Below, in pieces: positions 41,825 through 51,526 of a DNA stretch of 64,000 nucleotides (positions within the stretch are counted from its first letter, which is position 1; every line of letters begins with the position of its first letter). Below the pieces are notes generated by a model. That model did not search any database, was not told the DNA's origin, and saw nothing but the letters and a program-made list of their open reading frames with translations. A program made the translations under genes and the position numbers. The stretch spans positions 930,001-994,000 of the forward strand of contig CP019154.1 in the NCBI GenBank assembly GCA_002844335.1, given 5' to 3'. The stretch comes from Haloarcula taiwanensis (GTDB lineage Archaea; Halobacteriota; Halobacteria; Halobacteriales; Haloarculaceae).

Positions 41825-42910
41825 CTACGGCTCTGGTCTGGTTCCGAGCGTGAGTGCGACTGTCTCCTGTGCCCCGTCGCGCTCGACCAGAACGTCGACC
41901 GTCTCGCCGGGACTGGTCTCCAGTGCGAGGAAGCTTCCGAGCGCCTGTCGCGTCGGCGTCGGGGTGTCGCCCATCTGCCTGACCACGTCACCGCCAGTGG
42001 GAATCGCCGCCCCCGAAATCATCGTCTCCCCGTCACTTCCCTGCAGAACGCCCGCCGCCGGGCCGCCCTCAAGGATGCTGTCGATGTACACGCCAGAGGC
42101 CGGGTCTAGGTCGTTTGCCTCGGCGAGTCGGGGCGACACGCCCCGGAGGCCAACACCCATATACGAGTGATCGTAGTCGCCGGTCTGGATGAGCGACGGC
42201 ACGACACGCTGAGTCAGCGGGGCCGAGATGGCGAATGCGACGTTGTCGCCGCCGCCCGAATTGATGACGCCGAGTACGTCGCCGTCTAGCGTGACCAATG
42301 GTCCGCCGCTGTTGCCTGGGTTGACGGGGGCGTCGGTCTGGACCGCGTCTGCGATGGAGAAGTTGTTCGCGCTCTGGAGCGTGCGGTCGACGCCGCTGAC
42401 GATACCCGCAGACACTGACCCGGACAGCCCGAACGGGTTCCCGATAGCGACGACTTCGGTCCCGACGGTGGGTTCAGTCTCGGCAAACGAGAGCGGTGTC
42501 ACGTCCGGCGTCGCACCGACACGGAGGACCGCAAGGTCGCTGTACACGTCCGCACCGACCACGGAGGCGGAGCGCCAGCCGGTGTCTGCGAAGCGGACGT
42601 AGTATTCGTCTCCGCCCGCGACGACGTGTTCGTTCGTGACGATATGCTCATCGTCGATGAGGAACCCGCTCCCCTGCCCACCACGGGCGTCTTCGGCGTA
42701 CACCCTGATTGAGACGACGGCATCGGCTACCGCCCGGTACACGTCGGTGTAGACACTGTCTGACTGTGCGAGTGCGTCGGCCGACCCTGACTGATCCCCG
42801 GTGTCACCGCCAGAGGTGCTGTCTGTCCCGGGACTCTGACAGCCAGCCGTGGCCGCGACAGCTGTCCCGAGGGCTCCCAGCATCGCCCGGCGAGTGAGAG
42901 ACTGTTTCAT
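41825..42910 (-). CDS. HtrA/DegP-like serine protease, Tat lipoprotein
   Basis: The 361-residue protein starts with a twin-arginine signal (TRRAMLGALGTAVAATAGC) whose lipobox cysteine is C24, so it is anchored outside the membrane. The trypsin-like domain has H95 (TNEHVV), D125 (SDLAVLRV) and S201 (PGNSGGPL), a complete triad. A PDZ domain follows at about 250-355 (GVYIDSILEGGPAAGVL). It is an extracellular quality-control protease; Tat secretion in folded form is usual for haloarchaeal lipoproteins. Confidence 0.95.
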   Translation of the reverse strand: MKQSLTRRAMLGALGTAVAATAGCQSPGTDSTSGGDTGDQSGSADALAQSDSVYTDVYRAVADAVVSIRVYAEDARGGQGSGFLIDDEHIVTNEHVVAGGDEYYVRFADTGWRSASVVGADVYSDLAVLRVGATPDVTPLSFAETEPTVGTEVVAIGNPFGLSGSVSAGIVSGVDRTLQSANNFSIADAVQTDAPVNPGNSGGPLVTLDGDVLGVINSGGGDNVAFAISAPLTQRVVPSLIQTGDYDHSYMGVGLRGVSPRLAEANDLDPASGVYIDSILEGGPAAGVLQGSDGETMISGAAIPTGGDVVRQMGDTPTPTRQALGSFLALETSPGETVDVLVERDGAQETVALTLGTRPEP

Positions 42911-43056
42911 ACTGGAGCGTGGGTCTGGGCTGCGAAAAAGGCACGGTCAGGGCAATTTATCGTGGCCAGGTTGCTTGATTGCTGTTGACTGGGGCTTTCA
43001 GTTCGACCCGGAGAGCGGGCACAAACTACAATCGTCCCGATAGCATACGGGGGCGC

Positions 43057-43320
43057 ATGGCAGAGGATTCATCGGGAACGAACACGCCGACACCGGGGTT
43101 CCTGTTGCCCGGACTGCGATGCGGTGTCGAGATGGCACTTGTCGGGACAATCGTGTTGCTCATCGGCCTCCCGACTGAGGAACCGATACGGCTTGGAATC
43201 GTCTTCCTGTCGGCGCTACTGGCGATGACTGTCGTACTGTTCTGGGCCGTCGGTCGACACATGCGGCGCTGGATCCGGTACGCACAGGGGAAACCGACGC
43301 GGACGACACCGTTCGAGTGA
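43057..43320 (+). CDS. small membrane protein, two helices
   Basis: The 87-residue protein starts MAEDSSGTNTPTPGFLLPGL and has two hydrophobic segments (MALVGTIVLLIGL and LGIVFLSALLAMTVVLFWAV) with a basic tail (RHMRRWIRYAQGKPTRT). It lies upstream of the metal P-type ATPase on the same strand, but the palindrome between them argues for separate control. No family is recognised. Confidence 0.6.
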   Translation: MAEDSSGTNTPTPGFLLPGLRCGVEMALVGTIVLLIGLPTEEPIRLGIVFLSALLAMTVVLFWAVGRHMRRWIRYAQGKPTRTTPFE

Positions 43321-43362
43321 GTGACGGCTGGCAATGCCAGCTACACGGTCGATACTGGCTGG

Positions 43363-43393
43363 GTTAATAATAAGCCCGCACTTATTTATTAAC
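43363..43393 (+). promoter_or_regulatory. large AT-rich inverted repeat upstream of the metal P-type ATPase
   Basis: GTTAATAATAAG (43363-43374) and CTTATTTATTAAC (43381-43393) are near-perfect inverted arms separated by six bases; a third copy of TTAATAAG lies at 43429-43436, about 23 bases before the ATG at 43459. The third copy resembles a TATA box at the right distance for a leaderless transcript. The palindrome is a good candidate operator for a metal-responsive repressor such as an ArsR/SmtB- or DtxR-type protein (inference). Confidence 0.55.
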
Positions 43394-43458
43394 TAATCCC
43401 AGTTTGTGGGCCATATTTAGCAGCTGGATTAATAAGACCGGGTAGCCTAGCACCGGTA

Positions 43459-45831
43459 ATGACGGAGTCCGACAGCTGTTCGGATGGTGGTGCGTGTGTC
43501 GGCGCGGGTGACGACGGCCCTCCGACAGTGACAGACGGAGAACGGACGCCGCAGGTCGCACAGCTGTCCGTCCCGGAGATGGACTGTGCCTCCTGTGCCG
43601 GGAAGGTCGAGAATGCGCTCGGGGCGGTCGACGGTATCAGAGCCGTCGAGACGCGCCCGACCACAGGAACGGCCGTCGTCACGTACGACCGGACGGCAGT
43701 GACAGAGCGGGACCTCGTGACGGCCATCGAGAGCGCCGGCTACGAGGTCACGGAGACGGCTGGGGAAGACGAGACGGCGACGGGAGGGCCCGACGAGAGT
43801 GAGTCGCCCTGGACCAGCCCGCGGGCGCTGAAAACCTGGGTCAGCGGCGTGTTCGTCGCCTTCGGCCTCCTCTTCGAGTTCCTGCTTCGCGGCGCGAACG
43901 CGCAGGTCGGGGCCGTGCTTGGGTTGCCGCTGCACGTCGCCGATATCCTTTTTATCGTCGCCGTGGCGACCGGCGGCCAGGAAATCTTGCGTGGCGGCTA
44001 CTACTCCCTGAAAAACCGGAATCTGGACATCGACCTGCTGATGTCCATCGCCATTCTGGGCGCGCTTACTGCCAGCTTGGCTTTCGGCGAGGCGCTGTAC
44101 TTTGAAGCCGCGACGCTCGCGTTCCTGTTCAGCGTCGCGGAACTGCTGGAACGCTACTCAATGGACCGCGCGCGGAACTCGCTGGAAGAACTGATGGACC
44201 TCTCGCCCGACGAGGCGACAGTTCTGCAGGACGGCGAGGAGACGACAGTCCCCGTCGACGAGGTACAGGTCGGCGATGTCGTCGTCATCAGGCCCGGCGA
44301 AAAGATTCCGATGGACGGCGAGGTCGTCGATGGGACCAGCGCAGTCAATCAGGCTCCGATCACCGGCGAGAGCGTCCCGGTCGACAAGACCGACGGTGAC
44401 GAGGTGTACGCCGGGACCATCAACGAGGAGGGGTATCTGGAAGTGCAGGTCACAGCGGCGGCCAGCGACAACACCCTCTCGCGCATCGTCAAGATGGTCG
44501 AGGACGCCCAGTCGAACAAGACCGAGCGCGAGCAGTTCGTCGAGCGCTTCTCGGCGTACTACACGCCGGTCGTCGTCGCCTTCGCCGTCCTCGTGACGCT
44601 GGCGTCCCCTACCGTATTCGGCGTAGCGTGGTCGACCGCCGTCGTGCACGGGCTGACGCTGCTGGTGCTGGCCTGTCCCTGCGCGTTCGTCATCTCGACG
44701 CCTGTCTCAGTCGTCTCCGGCATCACCAGCGCCGCGAAGAACGGCGTTCTCATCAAGGGCGGGAACCACCTCGAAGCGATGGGCGCGGTCGACGTGGTCG
44801 CCTTCGACAAGACCGGCACGCTGACGAAAGGCGAACTGACCGTCACCGACGTGATTCCGCTGAACGGGAACACCGAGGACGAGGTCCTTCGGTGTGCCCG
44901 TGGGCTCGAACAGCGGAGCGAACACCCCATTGGCGAGGCCATCGTCGCAGAGGCGGGAACGACCGGCGTCGAGAGCGCCGACGTCGATGACTTCGAGAGC
45001 ATCACTGGGAAAGGCGTCCGTGCAGACCTCGACGGGACGCCCCACTACGCCGGGAAACCGGGCCTGTTCGAGGAGCTCGGCTTCGACCTCTCGCATGTCC
45101 ACGCGACCACCGATGGCGGTGTTGTCACCAAAACGACCCAGCAGCTCTGTGAGCGCAACAACTGTCTGGACTTGCTGGAAGATGCCGTGCCTGAACTTCA
45201 GGCCGAAGGAAAGACGGTCGTCATCGTCGGGACAGAAGACGAGATCGAGGGTATCATCGCCGTCGCCGACGAGGTGCGCCCGGAGGCAAGAGCCGCCATC
45301 GCCCGGCTCCGTGACCTCGGCGTCGAGCGGACGGTGATGCTCACCGGCGACAACGAGCGAACGGCGGGGGCTATCGCACGGGAAGTCGGCGTCGACGAAT
45401 ACCAGGCCGAACTCTTGCCTGACGAGAAAGTCGCCGCTATCGAGGACCTCGTCGAGGAGCACGACGGCGTGGCGATGGTCGGCGACGGCATCAACGACGC
45501 GCCGGCGCTGGCGAGCGCGACTGTGGGAGTCGCCATGGGAGCAGCCGGCACGGACACGGCGCTTGAAACGGCTGATATCGCCCTCATGAGCGACGACCTC
45601 TCGAAACTCCCGTACCTGTACGAACTGGCGAACGACGCCAACGGCGTCATCCGGCAGAACATCTGGGCCAGCCTGGCGGTCAAAGCTGGCCTCGCCGTCG
45701 CTGTTCCGTTCGGTCTCGTTCCCATCTGGGCGGCCGTGCTCGCGGGCGACGCCGGGATGACGACGGCCGTGACCGGGAACGCGATGCGGCTCTCACGGGT
45801 CCGGCCGGAAAGCGGTGTCGACGAGCCGTAA
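43459..45831 (+). CDS. heavy-metal-transporting P1B-type ATPase (Zn/Cd/Cu class)
   Basis: The 790-residue pump has a cysteine-rich start (SCSDGGACVG), one HMA domain with MDCASC (C43 and C46), a CPC motif in the sixth helix (C406-P-C408), the phosphorylation site FDKTGTLTKG (D450) and the hinge MVGDGINDAPAL. The CPC motif is shared by Cu- and Zn-type pumps; the length and layout are closest to ZntA/CadA. Another cysteine pair lies in QQLCERNNCLDLL. It exports soft metal ions. The upstream palindrome suggests metal-induced expression. Confidence 0.93.
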   Translation: MTESDSCSDGGACVGAGDDGPPTVTDGERTPQVAQLSVPEMDCASCAGKVENALGAVDGIRAVETRPTTGTAVVTYDRTAVTERDLVTAIESAGYEVTETAGEDETATGGPDESESPWTSPRALKTWVSGVFVAFGLLFEFLLRGANAQVGAVLGLPLHVADILFIVAVATGGQEILRGGYYSLKNRNLDIDLLMSIAILGALTASLAFGEALYFEAATLAFLFSVAELLERYSMDRARNSLEELMDLSPDEATVLQDGEETTVPVDEVQVGDVVVIRPGEKIPMDGEVVDGTSAVNQAPITGESVPVDKTDGDEVYAGTINEEGYLEVQVTAAASDNTLSRIVKMVEDAQSNKTEREQFVERFSAYYTPVVVAFAVLVTLASPTVFGVAWSTAVVHGLTLLVLACPCAFVISTPVSVVSGITSAAKNGVLIKGGNHLEAMGAVDVVAFDKTGTLTKGELTVTDVIPLNGNTEDEVLRCARGLEQRSEHPIGEAIVAEAGTTGVESADVDDFESITGKGVRADLDGTPHYAGKPGLFEELGFDLSHVHATTDGGVVTKTTQQLCERNNCLDLLEDAVPELQAEGKTVVIVGTEDEIEGIIAVADEVRPEARAAIARLRDLGVERTVMLTGDNERTAGAIAREVGVDEYQAELLPDEKVAAIEDLVEEHDGVAMVGDGINDAPALASATVGVAMGAAGTDTALETADIALMSDDLSKLPYLYELANDANGVIRQNIWASLAVKAGLAVAVPFGLVPIWAAVLAGDAGMTTAVTGNAMRLSRVRPESGVDEP

Positions 45832-45867
45832 GTTCGTTCGGCTCTGCCGTTTGGCGCCCACTCACTG

Positions 45868-45875
45868 TAATATTA
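45868..45875 (+). promoter_or_regulatory. TATA box for the UPF0173 gene
   Basis: The sequence taatatta lies about 35 bases before the ATG at 45906, giving a leader of only a few bases. Confidence 0.45.
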
Positions 45876-45905
45876 AGTAGACGCCGCGAGTAGCGTGCAT
45901 CCGGT

Positions 45906-46625
45906 ATGGAACTCACATGGTACGGCCATTCGACGTGGCACGTGACAGTCGACGACACCGAGTTGCTCATCGATCCGTTCTTCGATAACCCCAAGACGGA
46001 TACGGACCCCGAGGAACTGGACCCCGATTACGTGCTGTTGACCCACGGCCACGCGGACCACATTGGCGACGTGGACCGCTACGAGGGCAGTGGGCTCGTG
46101 GCGACGCCGGAAGTCGTCGAGTACTGCGAGGACAACTTCGGCGACTTCGACGCCGTCGGCGGCATGGGGATGAACCTCGGCGGCACCGTCGAAATCGGCG
46201 ACGCCTTCGTCACGATGCACCGGGCCGACCACACCAACGGGATGGACACCAGCTACGGCACCAGCGGCGGGATGCCCGGCGGGTTCATCATCTCCGATAC
46301 GAAGCCGACGCAGGTCAGCGACGCGGAGTCGACGACGTTCTACCACGCCGGCGACACCGGCCTCATGACGGAGATGCGCGACGTCATCGGGCCGTTCCTC
46401 GAACCCGACGCCGCGGCGGTCCCGGTCGGAGACCACTTCACGATGGGACCCATGCAGGCCGCCGTCGCCGTCGACTGGCTCGACGTCGACCACGCGTTCC
46501 CGATGCACTACGACACGTTCCCGCCCATCGAAATCGACACGCAGGACTTCGTCAACGAGGTGGCGGGCACCGGCAGCGACGCCGAGGTCCACGTCCTCGA
46601 CGGCGACGAGACTTTCGAACTCTAG
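45906..46625 (+). CDS. UPF0173 metallo-beta-lactamase-fold hydrolase
   Basis: The 239-residue protein starts [20 protein letters not shown] and has [12 protein letters not shown] (HxHxDH), HAGDTGLM (metal aspartate) and GDHFTMG, plus [12 protein letters not shown] with the last histidine. This is the UPF0173 group of metal-dependent hydrolases; the natural substrate is unknown. Its stop overlaps the convergent histidine kinase stop in a CTAG palindrome. Confidence 0.92.
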   Translation: MELTWYGHSTWHVTVDDTELLIDPFFDNPKTDTDPEELDPDYVLLTHGHADHIGDVDRYEGSGLVATPEVVEYCEDNFGDFDAVGGMGMNLGGTVEIGDAFVTMHRADHTNGMDTSYGTSGGMPGGFIISDTKPTQVSDAESTTFYHAGDTGLMTEMRDVIGPFLEPDAAAVPVGDHFTMGPMQAAVAVDWLDVDHAFPMHYDTFPPIEIDTQDFVNEVAGTGSDAEVHVLDGDETFEL

Positions 46626-47974
46626 TCCGGTCGTTCCACGTCGGTCACGGTGAACCGCGCGCCGCCCGCCTCGCTGTCATCGACGGACAGCGACCAGCCG
46701 TGTTCTTTTGCGATCCGGTTGGCGATGTAGAGTCCGAACCCACTGTTTTGCTTCTCTGATGCGTATCCCGCCTCGAACACCCGCTCCGGCGGCGAGACGT
46801 CGACGCCGGGCCCATCGTCCGCGACGAAGAACCCCGAAGACGTGGCACCGACCCGAATCGCCACGTCCGGCCCGCCGTGTTCGACGGCGTTCGAGAGCAG
46901 GATTTCGAGAAACAGGCGCATTGATTCCGGGTCCGCCAACAGCCGCCTGTCTGATGTTACTTCGAGCGACGCGGCTTCGAGCGACAGCGAACTCCATACG
47001 TCCCAGGCGACCGTCGAGAGCCACTGTTGCTCGGGTTCGAACTCCGGCGAGTCGCTCGACGCCAGCGAGACGACTTTATCGACGATACTGGAGAGTCGGT
47101 CGATGGACTCCTCCACAGCGCCAATGTGCTCGTCGTCGGCCTCAATCTGCGAGAGGTGGCCGGTCGACACCTGGAGTTCGTTTCGGAGTTCGTGTGCGGC
47201 CAGCAGTGCCACCTTCCGGAGACGTTCGTTCTGCTGTCTGAGAAGACGTTCGCGTTCCTTCTGGTCGGTGATGTCCTGTGTGATCCCAATAAGGCCGGCC
47301 AGCTCGTCAGTTTCGTCGTACCATGGGACCTTCGATGTCCGGAGGTGCTTTCCCATCGACGGCGAGAACTCGTGGATGTCGAGGATGTCGGTCTCGTCGT
47401 TGATGACCTGTAAGTCGTCACCGCGCGCCGCATCCAGATACGTCGCCCCCGCGGGGAGCCCATCTTCGTCCCGCCGGCCGAGCAGTTCCGGGGGCGCGTA
47501 CGAGGAATCGTTGAGCAGCAAATACTGCCTGTCAGTGTCTTTTACGTACAGGTGTTCGGAGTTCCGTTCGAACATCGTGGCGAGAATCGTCTCCGGCCGG
47601 GAAGCCGGCCGTGCGGCCATTGTCTCACTGTTTTCGAGCGCCTCACCGACTGCGGCTGCCAGTTCCGGCGACCCAAGGTCGTCGTCGGCGACCGCCTGAA
47701 TGTGCTCTCCACGGTCTGCCTCAGAGCCGTACATGATTACTGGGAGGGTCGGGTAGAGACCGGTAGCCGCCTCCGCCAGATGTCCGCCGGCCATACCCTC
47801 ACACGTCACCGGAACGACGAGGCAGTCAACCGCAGTACGTAGCAGTGTCGTATCGACGCATTCGGGCTCGGTCGTCTCAACCGTGGCGTCGATTGCTGCC
47901 TGTTCAAGTGCCGCCTGTAACCGCTTCCCGGCAGCAGTCTCGGCGGTGATGAGGAGGACGGTCGGCGGGGACAT
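46622..47974 (-). CDS. PAS-domain sensor histidine kinase with receiver-like N-terminus
   Basis: The 450-residue soluble kinase begins with a response-regulator-like fold ([20 protein letters not shown]) that lacks an obvious phospho-aspartate pocket, then a PAS domain (about 125-240, [20 protein letters not shown] and [18 protein letters not shown]), a HisKA domain with [16 protein letters not shown] and a HATPase_c domain ([26 protein letters not shown]). There is no membrane helix, so the signal is intracellular. The ATG at 47974 is preferred to the GTG at 47986. Confidence 0.88.
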   Translation of the reverse strand: MSPPTVLLITAETAAGKRLQAALEQAAIDATVETTEPECVDTTLLRTAVDCLVVPVTCEGMAGGHLAEAATGLYPTLPVIMYGSEADRGEHIQAVADDDLGSPELAAAVGEALENSETMAARPASRPETILATMFERNSEHLYVKDTDRQYLLLNDSSYAPPELLGRRDEDGLPAGATYLDAARGDDLQVINDETDILDIHEFSPSMGKHLRTSKVPWYDETDELAGLIGITQDITDQKERERLLRQQNERLRKVALLAAHELRNELQVSTGHLSQIEADDEHIGAVEESIDRLSSIVDKVVSLASSDSPEFEPEQQWLSTVAWDVWSSLSLEAASLEVTSDRRLLADPESMRLFLEILLSNAVEHGGPDVAIRVGATSSGFFVADDGPGVDVSPPERVFEAGYASEKQNSGFGLYIANRIAKEHGWSLSVDDSEAGGARFTVTDVERPD

Positions 47975-48295
47975 CAACACGCCCACGGTTTGTACTGGGA
48001 TTGTAAATAGGTTTAGTAGTCATGATGAAAATAAAATATGACGTAGTAGCGGGATGCGCTCCCACGACTTATATCGGACACTGCCGTCCGCAGCGACCGG
48101 CCGCCGTCTGAATCGTCCCGGCAACTGCGCTCAGTGGCCGCTATACGGCAATAACACATCACGGGGGCTATTTCCCGCCCAGAGAACTGTACGGTAGTCG
48201 ACGAGTGCCGTCGATAGAAACAGTCCATAGCCAGTCATGACGCCCAGATGAAATGTTTCACAACACCCGAGTATCCGGACGGCGTATAGTCAGGT
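47975..48295. other. intergenic region of about 320 bp with divergent promoter signals
   Basis: Near 48002-48009 the minus strand reads CTATTTAC, about 30 bases before the kinase start at 47974, and a more AT-rich tract lies at 48022-48036. Nothing else resembling a gene, RNA or repeat is visible between here and the zinc-protein gene at 48296. Confidence 0.4.
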
Positions 48296-48538
48296 GTGTC
48301 CGAAACGTACGTGTGTGCCCGATGCCAGGCCGGCGTCGAGCGGGACTTCGAGGTTCGGTCGATAATCAAGACCTGCGATGACTGTGGCGAGAACGGACGG
48401 TTCCTCCACAGGTCGCTGGTCGAGTCGCTCGCTGAGATTGCCGCGGAGAATCGGCCAGACGGCTGGGAGCAGATGACGCTTGACGAGCGGTTCGAAGCGG
48501 CACTGAAAGAAGGGCTTATCACGGTCACGCGGACGTGA
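48296..48538 (+). CDS. small zinc-finger protein
   Basis: The 80-residue protein starts at a GTG codon: MSETYVCARCQAGVERDFEV, followed by CDDCGENGRF, so CxxC-x17-CxxC forms one zinc site. The rest (LVESLAEIAAENRPDGWEQM) is helical and acidic. No named family is recognised, but the pattern recurs in haloarchaea. The function is unknown. Confidence 0.7.
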   Translation: MSETYVCARCQAGVERDFEVRSIIKTCDDCGENGRFLHRSLVESLAEIAAENRPDGWEQMTLDERFEAALKEGLITVTRT

Positions 48539-48607
48539 ATCTTCGGGGCGGGTCCAGCGGGGCCGTCGCGGGCGGTTCGTTCCGCGCGCCGAAGCTGTGA
48601 TCCGGTC

Positions 48608-50335
48608 TCAGTCCCACTTCGCGCCGGGGTTTGTCACCGCACCGTTGGCGGCGGAGCCGAAATCGCTGTGGTACTTCGCCAGCACGCCGCTGTCGTACGT
48701 CGGCTCGGGGTCGTAGTCTTCGAGGCGCTGTTGCATCTCCTCGTCAGTGAGATCGACCGACAGTTCGTGGTTGTCGATGTCGATAGTGACGGTGTCGCCG
48801 TCCTCTAGGGCGGCGATTGGGCCGCCGACGAACGCTTCGGGCGCGACGTGGCCGATGGAGAAGCCGCGGGTCGCGCCGGAGAAGCGGCCGTCGGTAAACA
48901 GCGCCACGTCCTCGGCGTGGCCTTGCCCGGCGACGGCCGAGGTGACGCCGAGCATCTCGCGCATGCCGGGCCCGCCTTGGGGACCCTCGTTGCGGATGCA
49001 GATGACGTCGCCCGACTCGACGTGCCCCTCTTGCACGTACTCCATGGCTCCTTCTTCCTGCTCGAAGACGCGGACCGGCCCCTCGTGGTGGAGGTGGTCC
49101 TCGCCGGTGATTTTGATGACTGCGCCGTCGGGCGCGAGGTTGCCCGAGAGGATGCGGATAGCCCCGCGCTCGTGGATCGGGTCTTCGACCGGGTACAGGT
49201 AATCTGCGTCGAGGTCCTCGATGGCCGGCGGGTCGATGCGGTCGAGTTCCTCTGCGATGGTGTTGCCAGTGACAGTGAGTTCGTCGCCGTGGAGCAGGCC
49301 GGCGTCGTTCAGCGCTTTCAGGACGACCGGGACGCCGCCGACCTCGTGGAGGTCGTTCATGACCTTCTCGCCGCCGGGCTGGAGGTCGGCAATCTTGGGC
49401 GTCCGGGCGCTGATGTCGTTGAACGTCTCGATGTCGAGGTCGATGCCGGCCTCCGCCGCGAGCGCGAGCAGGTGGAGGACGGCGTTGGTCGAGCCCCCGA
49501 CCGCGACCTGCAGGGCGATGGCGTTCTCGAAGGACTCGCGGGTGAGGAAATCCGAGGGGCGGCGCCGTTCTTGGACCACCTCAACGGCGAGTTCGCCGGC
49601 CCGGCGGGCCTCCTCGTAACGGGACTCGTGTTCGGCCGGCGGGGAGGCCGACCCAAGCGGCGCGAAGCCGAGCGCCTCGGAGATGGAGGCCATCGTGTTG
49701 GCGGTGAACATCCCGCCACAGGAGCCCGCGCCGGGGCAGGCGTGGCGTTCCATCTCGTCGAGTTCGCCCTCGGTCATCTCGCCGTCGGCGACCGCGCCGA
49801 CGCCCTCGAAGACGTTCTGGATGGTGACCTCGCGGCCGTCGTGCTCGCCGGGCATGATGGAGCCGCCGTACAGGAAGACGCTCGGCAGGTCCGTTCGGAT
49901 AGCGGCCATCATCATGCCGGGCATGTTCTTGTCGCAGCCGCCGATGGTGACGATGCCGTCCATCCGCTCGCCGAAGGTGACGAGTTCGACCGAGTCGGCG
50001 ATGATTTCGCGGGAGATGAGCGACGCCTTCATTCCCTCGGTCCCCATCGAGATAGCGTCGGAGATGGTGATGGTCCCGAACTCGATTGGCATCCCTTCGG
50101 TATCGTCGATACCGTCGTAGGCAGCATCGGCCACGTCGTCCAGATGGACGTTACACGGGGTGATGTCGGCGGCCGGGTTCGCGATGCCGATCATCGGCGA
50201 GGAGAGGTCCTCGTCGTCGTAGCCCATCGCGCGGAACATCGCGCGGTGGGGGGCTTTCTCGTATCCCTCCGTCACCTCGGTACTCCGCAGGTCCGGGTCT
50301 TTTTCCGGACGTTCTTGCCGCTCCTGATTGCTCAT
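48608..50335 (-). CDS. ilvD: dihydroxy-acid dehydratase
   Basis: The 575-residue enzyme shows [52 protein letters not shown] and [19 protein letters not shown], the IlvD/Edd signatures with cysteine ligands for the Fe-S cluster. It removes water from dihydroxy-isovalerate and dihydroxy-methylvalerate in branched-chain amino acid synthesis. It stands alone with a TATA box (about 50360-50369) and a GGTGAA ribosome site just before its ATG. Confidence 0.97.
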   Translation of the reverse strand: MSNQERQERPEKDPDLRSTEVTEGYEKAPHRAMFRAMGYDDEDLSSPMIGIANPAADITPCNVHLDDVADAAYDGIDDTEGMPIEFGTITISDAISMGTEGMKASLISREIIADSVELVTFGERMDGIVTIGGCDKNMPGMMMAAIRTDLPSVFLYGGSIMPGEHDGREVTIQNVFEGVGAVADGEMTEGELDEMERHACPGAGSCGGMFTANTMASISEALGFAPLGSASPPAEHESRYEEARRAGELAVEVVQERRRPSDFLTRESFENAIALQVAVGGSTNAVLHLLALAAEAGIDLDIETFNDISARTPKIADLQPGGEKVMNDLHEVGGVPVVLKALNDAGLLHGDELTVTGNTIAEELDRIDPPAIEDLDADYLYPVEDPIHERGAIRILSGNLAPDGAVIKITGEDHLHHEGPVRVFEQEEGAMEYVQEGHVESGDVICIRNEGPQGGPGMREMLGVTSAVAGQGHAEDVALFTDGRFSGATRGFSIGHVAPEAFVGGPIAALEDGDTVTIDIDNHELSVDLTDEEMQQRLEDYDPEPTYDSGVLAKYHSDFGSAANGAVTNPGAKWD

Positions 50336-50359
50336 ATTTCACCGAGGCCATGGGCAACC

Positions 50360-50369
50360 TTAAATAACT
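50360..50369 (-). promoter_or_regulatory. TATA box for ilvD
   Basis: On the minus strand AGTTATTTAAGG (about 50371-50360) precedes the ATG at 50335 by roughly 30 bases, with CGGTGAAAT immediately before the start codon. Confidence 0.45.
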
Positions 50370-50455
50370 TGTACTCGCGGTACCGTCTCACACGGAGCAC
50401 GGCGAAACCGACCGGTGACAGTACCTTCTTTTCCGTCGGGGACTTCCGCCGCCGT

Positions 50456-51421
50456 ATGCCGACGGTCACGACCGCCGCGCGACTCCACTTCGGCTTTCAG
50501 AACCTCTCGCTCGCCCACGAGCGCCTCTACGGCGGCGTCGGGCTCGCGCTCGACAAGCCGCGGCTGACCGTCGAGGCGTCCCGGGCCGAGACGGTCCGGT
50601 GTGACGACGCGGCGACTGAGCCGTACGTTCGGCGCGTCGTCGACGCGCTCGACGTACCCGGCGCGTCCGTCTCCGTCGACGAGCGGTTCCCGCGACACGT
50701 CGGCCTCGGGAGCGGCACCCAGCTCTCGCTGGCGACGCTCATCGCCGTCGTCCGGGCGTACGACCGGACTGCCGACGCACGGACCTACGCGCCGCAACTG
50801 GGCCGGGGCGGCCGGAGCGGCGTCGGCGTGGCCGCGTTCGAGTCGGGCGGGTTCGTCGTCGACGGCGGCCACCCGACGGAGCGGTTCACTGCCGAACCGC
50901 CAGCCGAAGGTGACTGGGACGTGCCGCCGGTGCTGGCCCGTCATGACGTCCCCGCACACTGGCGGTTTGTCATCGTCGTCCCGGACACCGACCCCGGACA
51001 GAGCGGGAGCGCAGAAGACCAGAGCATGCGGCAAGCCGTCGAGCGCGCCGACCCCGGTATCGCTGACGAGATCTCGACGTTACTGACCCGCCGGGTCCTC
51101 CCCGCGATTGCGACCAGAGACCACAGCGACTTCGGGCAGGCCGCGGCGCGGCTGGGCCGGCTCAACGGCGCGTGGTACGCCGACGAGCAGGGTGGCGTCT
51201 ACCGCCCACCCGCTGGCGAACTCGTCGACTCGCTGTCGAGCGCCCCGGTAATTTCGGGGGCCGGCCAGAGCTCGTGGGGGCCGACCGTCTGGGGGCTGAC
51301 GACGGCGGCCCACCAGTCCGAGGCCAGGGAGGCTGGCGTCCTAGCTCTCGACGAGGCCGGCGTCGAGGGCACAGTCACCGTCGTCGCTCCCCGGAACACC
51401 GGTGCCTCGCTGACCGAGTAG
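50456..51421 (+). CDS. beta-ribofuranosylaminobenzene 5'-phosphate synthase family protein
   Basis: The 321-residue protein is a GHMP-superfamily member: ARLHFGFQNLSLAHERLYGG at the N-terminus, RHVGLGSGTQLSLATLIAVV (the glycine-rich phosphate loop) and GRGGRSGVGVAAFESGGFVV. These match beta-RFAP synthase, the enzyme that condenses a hydroxybenzoate or p-aminobenzoate with PRPP in methanopterin synthesis. In a haloarchaeon, which is expected to use folate-type carriers, its role is open. The ATG at 50456 is chosen because longer frames run antisense into ilvD. Confidence 0.82.
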   Translation: MPTVTTAARLHFGFQNLSLAHERLYGGVGLALDKPRLTVEASRAETVRCDDAATEPYVRRVVDALDVPGASVSVDERFPRHVGLGSGTQLSLATLIAVVRAYDRTADARTYAPQLGRGGRSGVGVAAFESGGFVVDGGHPTERFTAEPPAEGDWDVPPVLARHDVPAHWRFVIVVPDTDPGQSGSAEDQSMRQAVERADPGIADEISTLLTRRVLPAIATRDHSDFGQAAARLGRLNGAWYADEQGGVYRPPAGELVDSLSSAPVISGAGQSSWGPTVWGLTTAAHQSEAREAGVLALDEAGVEGTVTVVAPRNTGASLTE

Positions 51422-51526
51422 GGCGCTGGCGGCGAGACGCCCAGGTGACGACGGAAACCGCCGGAACTAACCACGACTCTTGCAGCCGCCAGTGCGGTTA
51501 TCCGTCTCGACGGCAAACTCCCGTCG

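Noticed and set aside
42960-43030. tRNA-like string with a TTCGACC T-loop-like element near 43000
   Set aside because: The flanking stems do not pair, and no anticodon or acceptor stem can be formed.
48013-48228. 71-codon minus-strand frame between the kinase and the zinc-protein gene
   Set aside because: Composition is atypical (rich in C, S, R), with no domain. The stretch is better explained as the kinase promoter region.
48848-50455. Plus-strand extension of the beta-RFAP synthase frame across ilvD
   Set aside because: It is the complement of ilvD. The family N-terminus begins at 50456.
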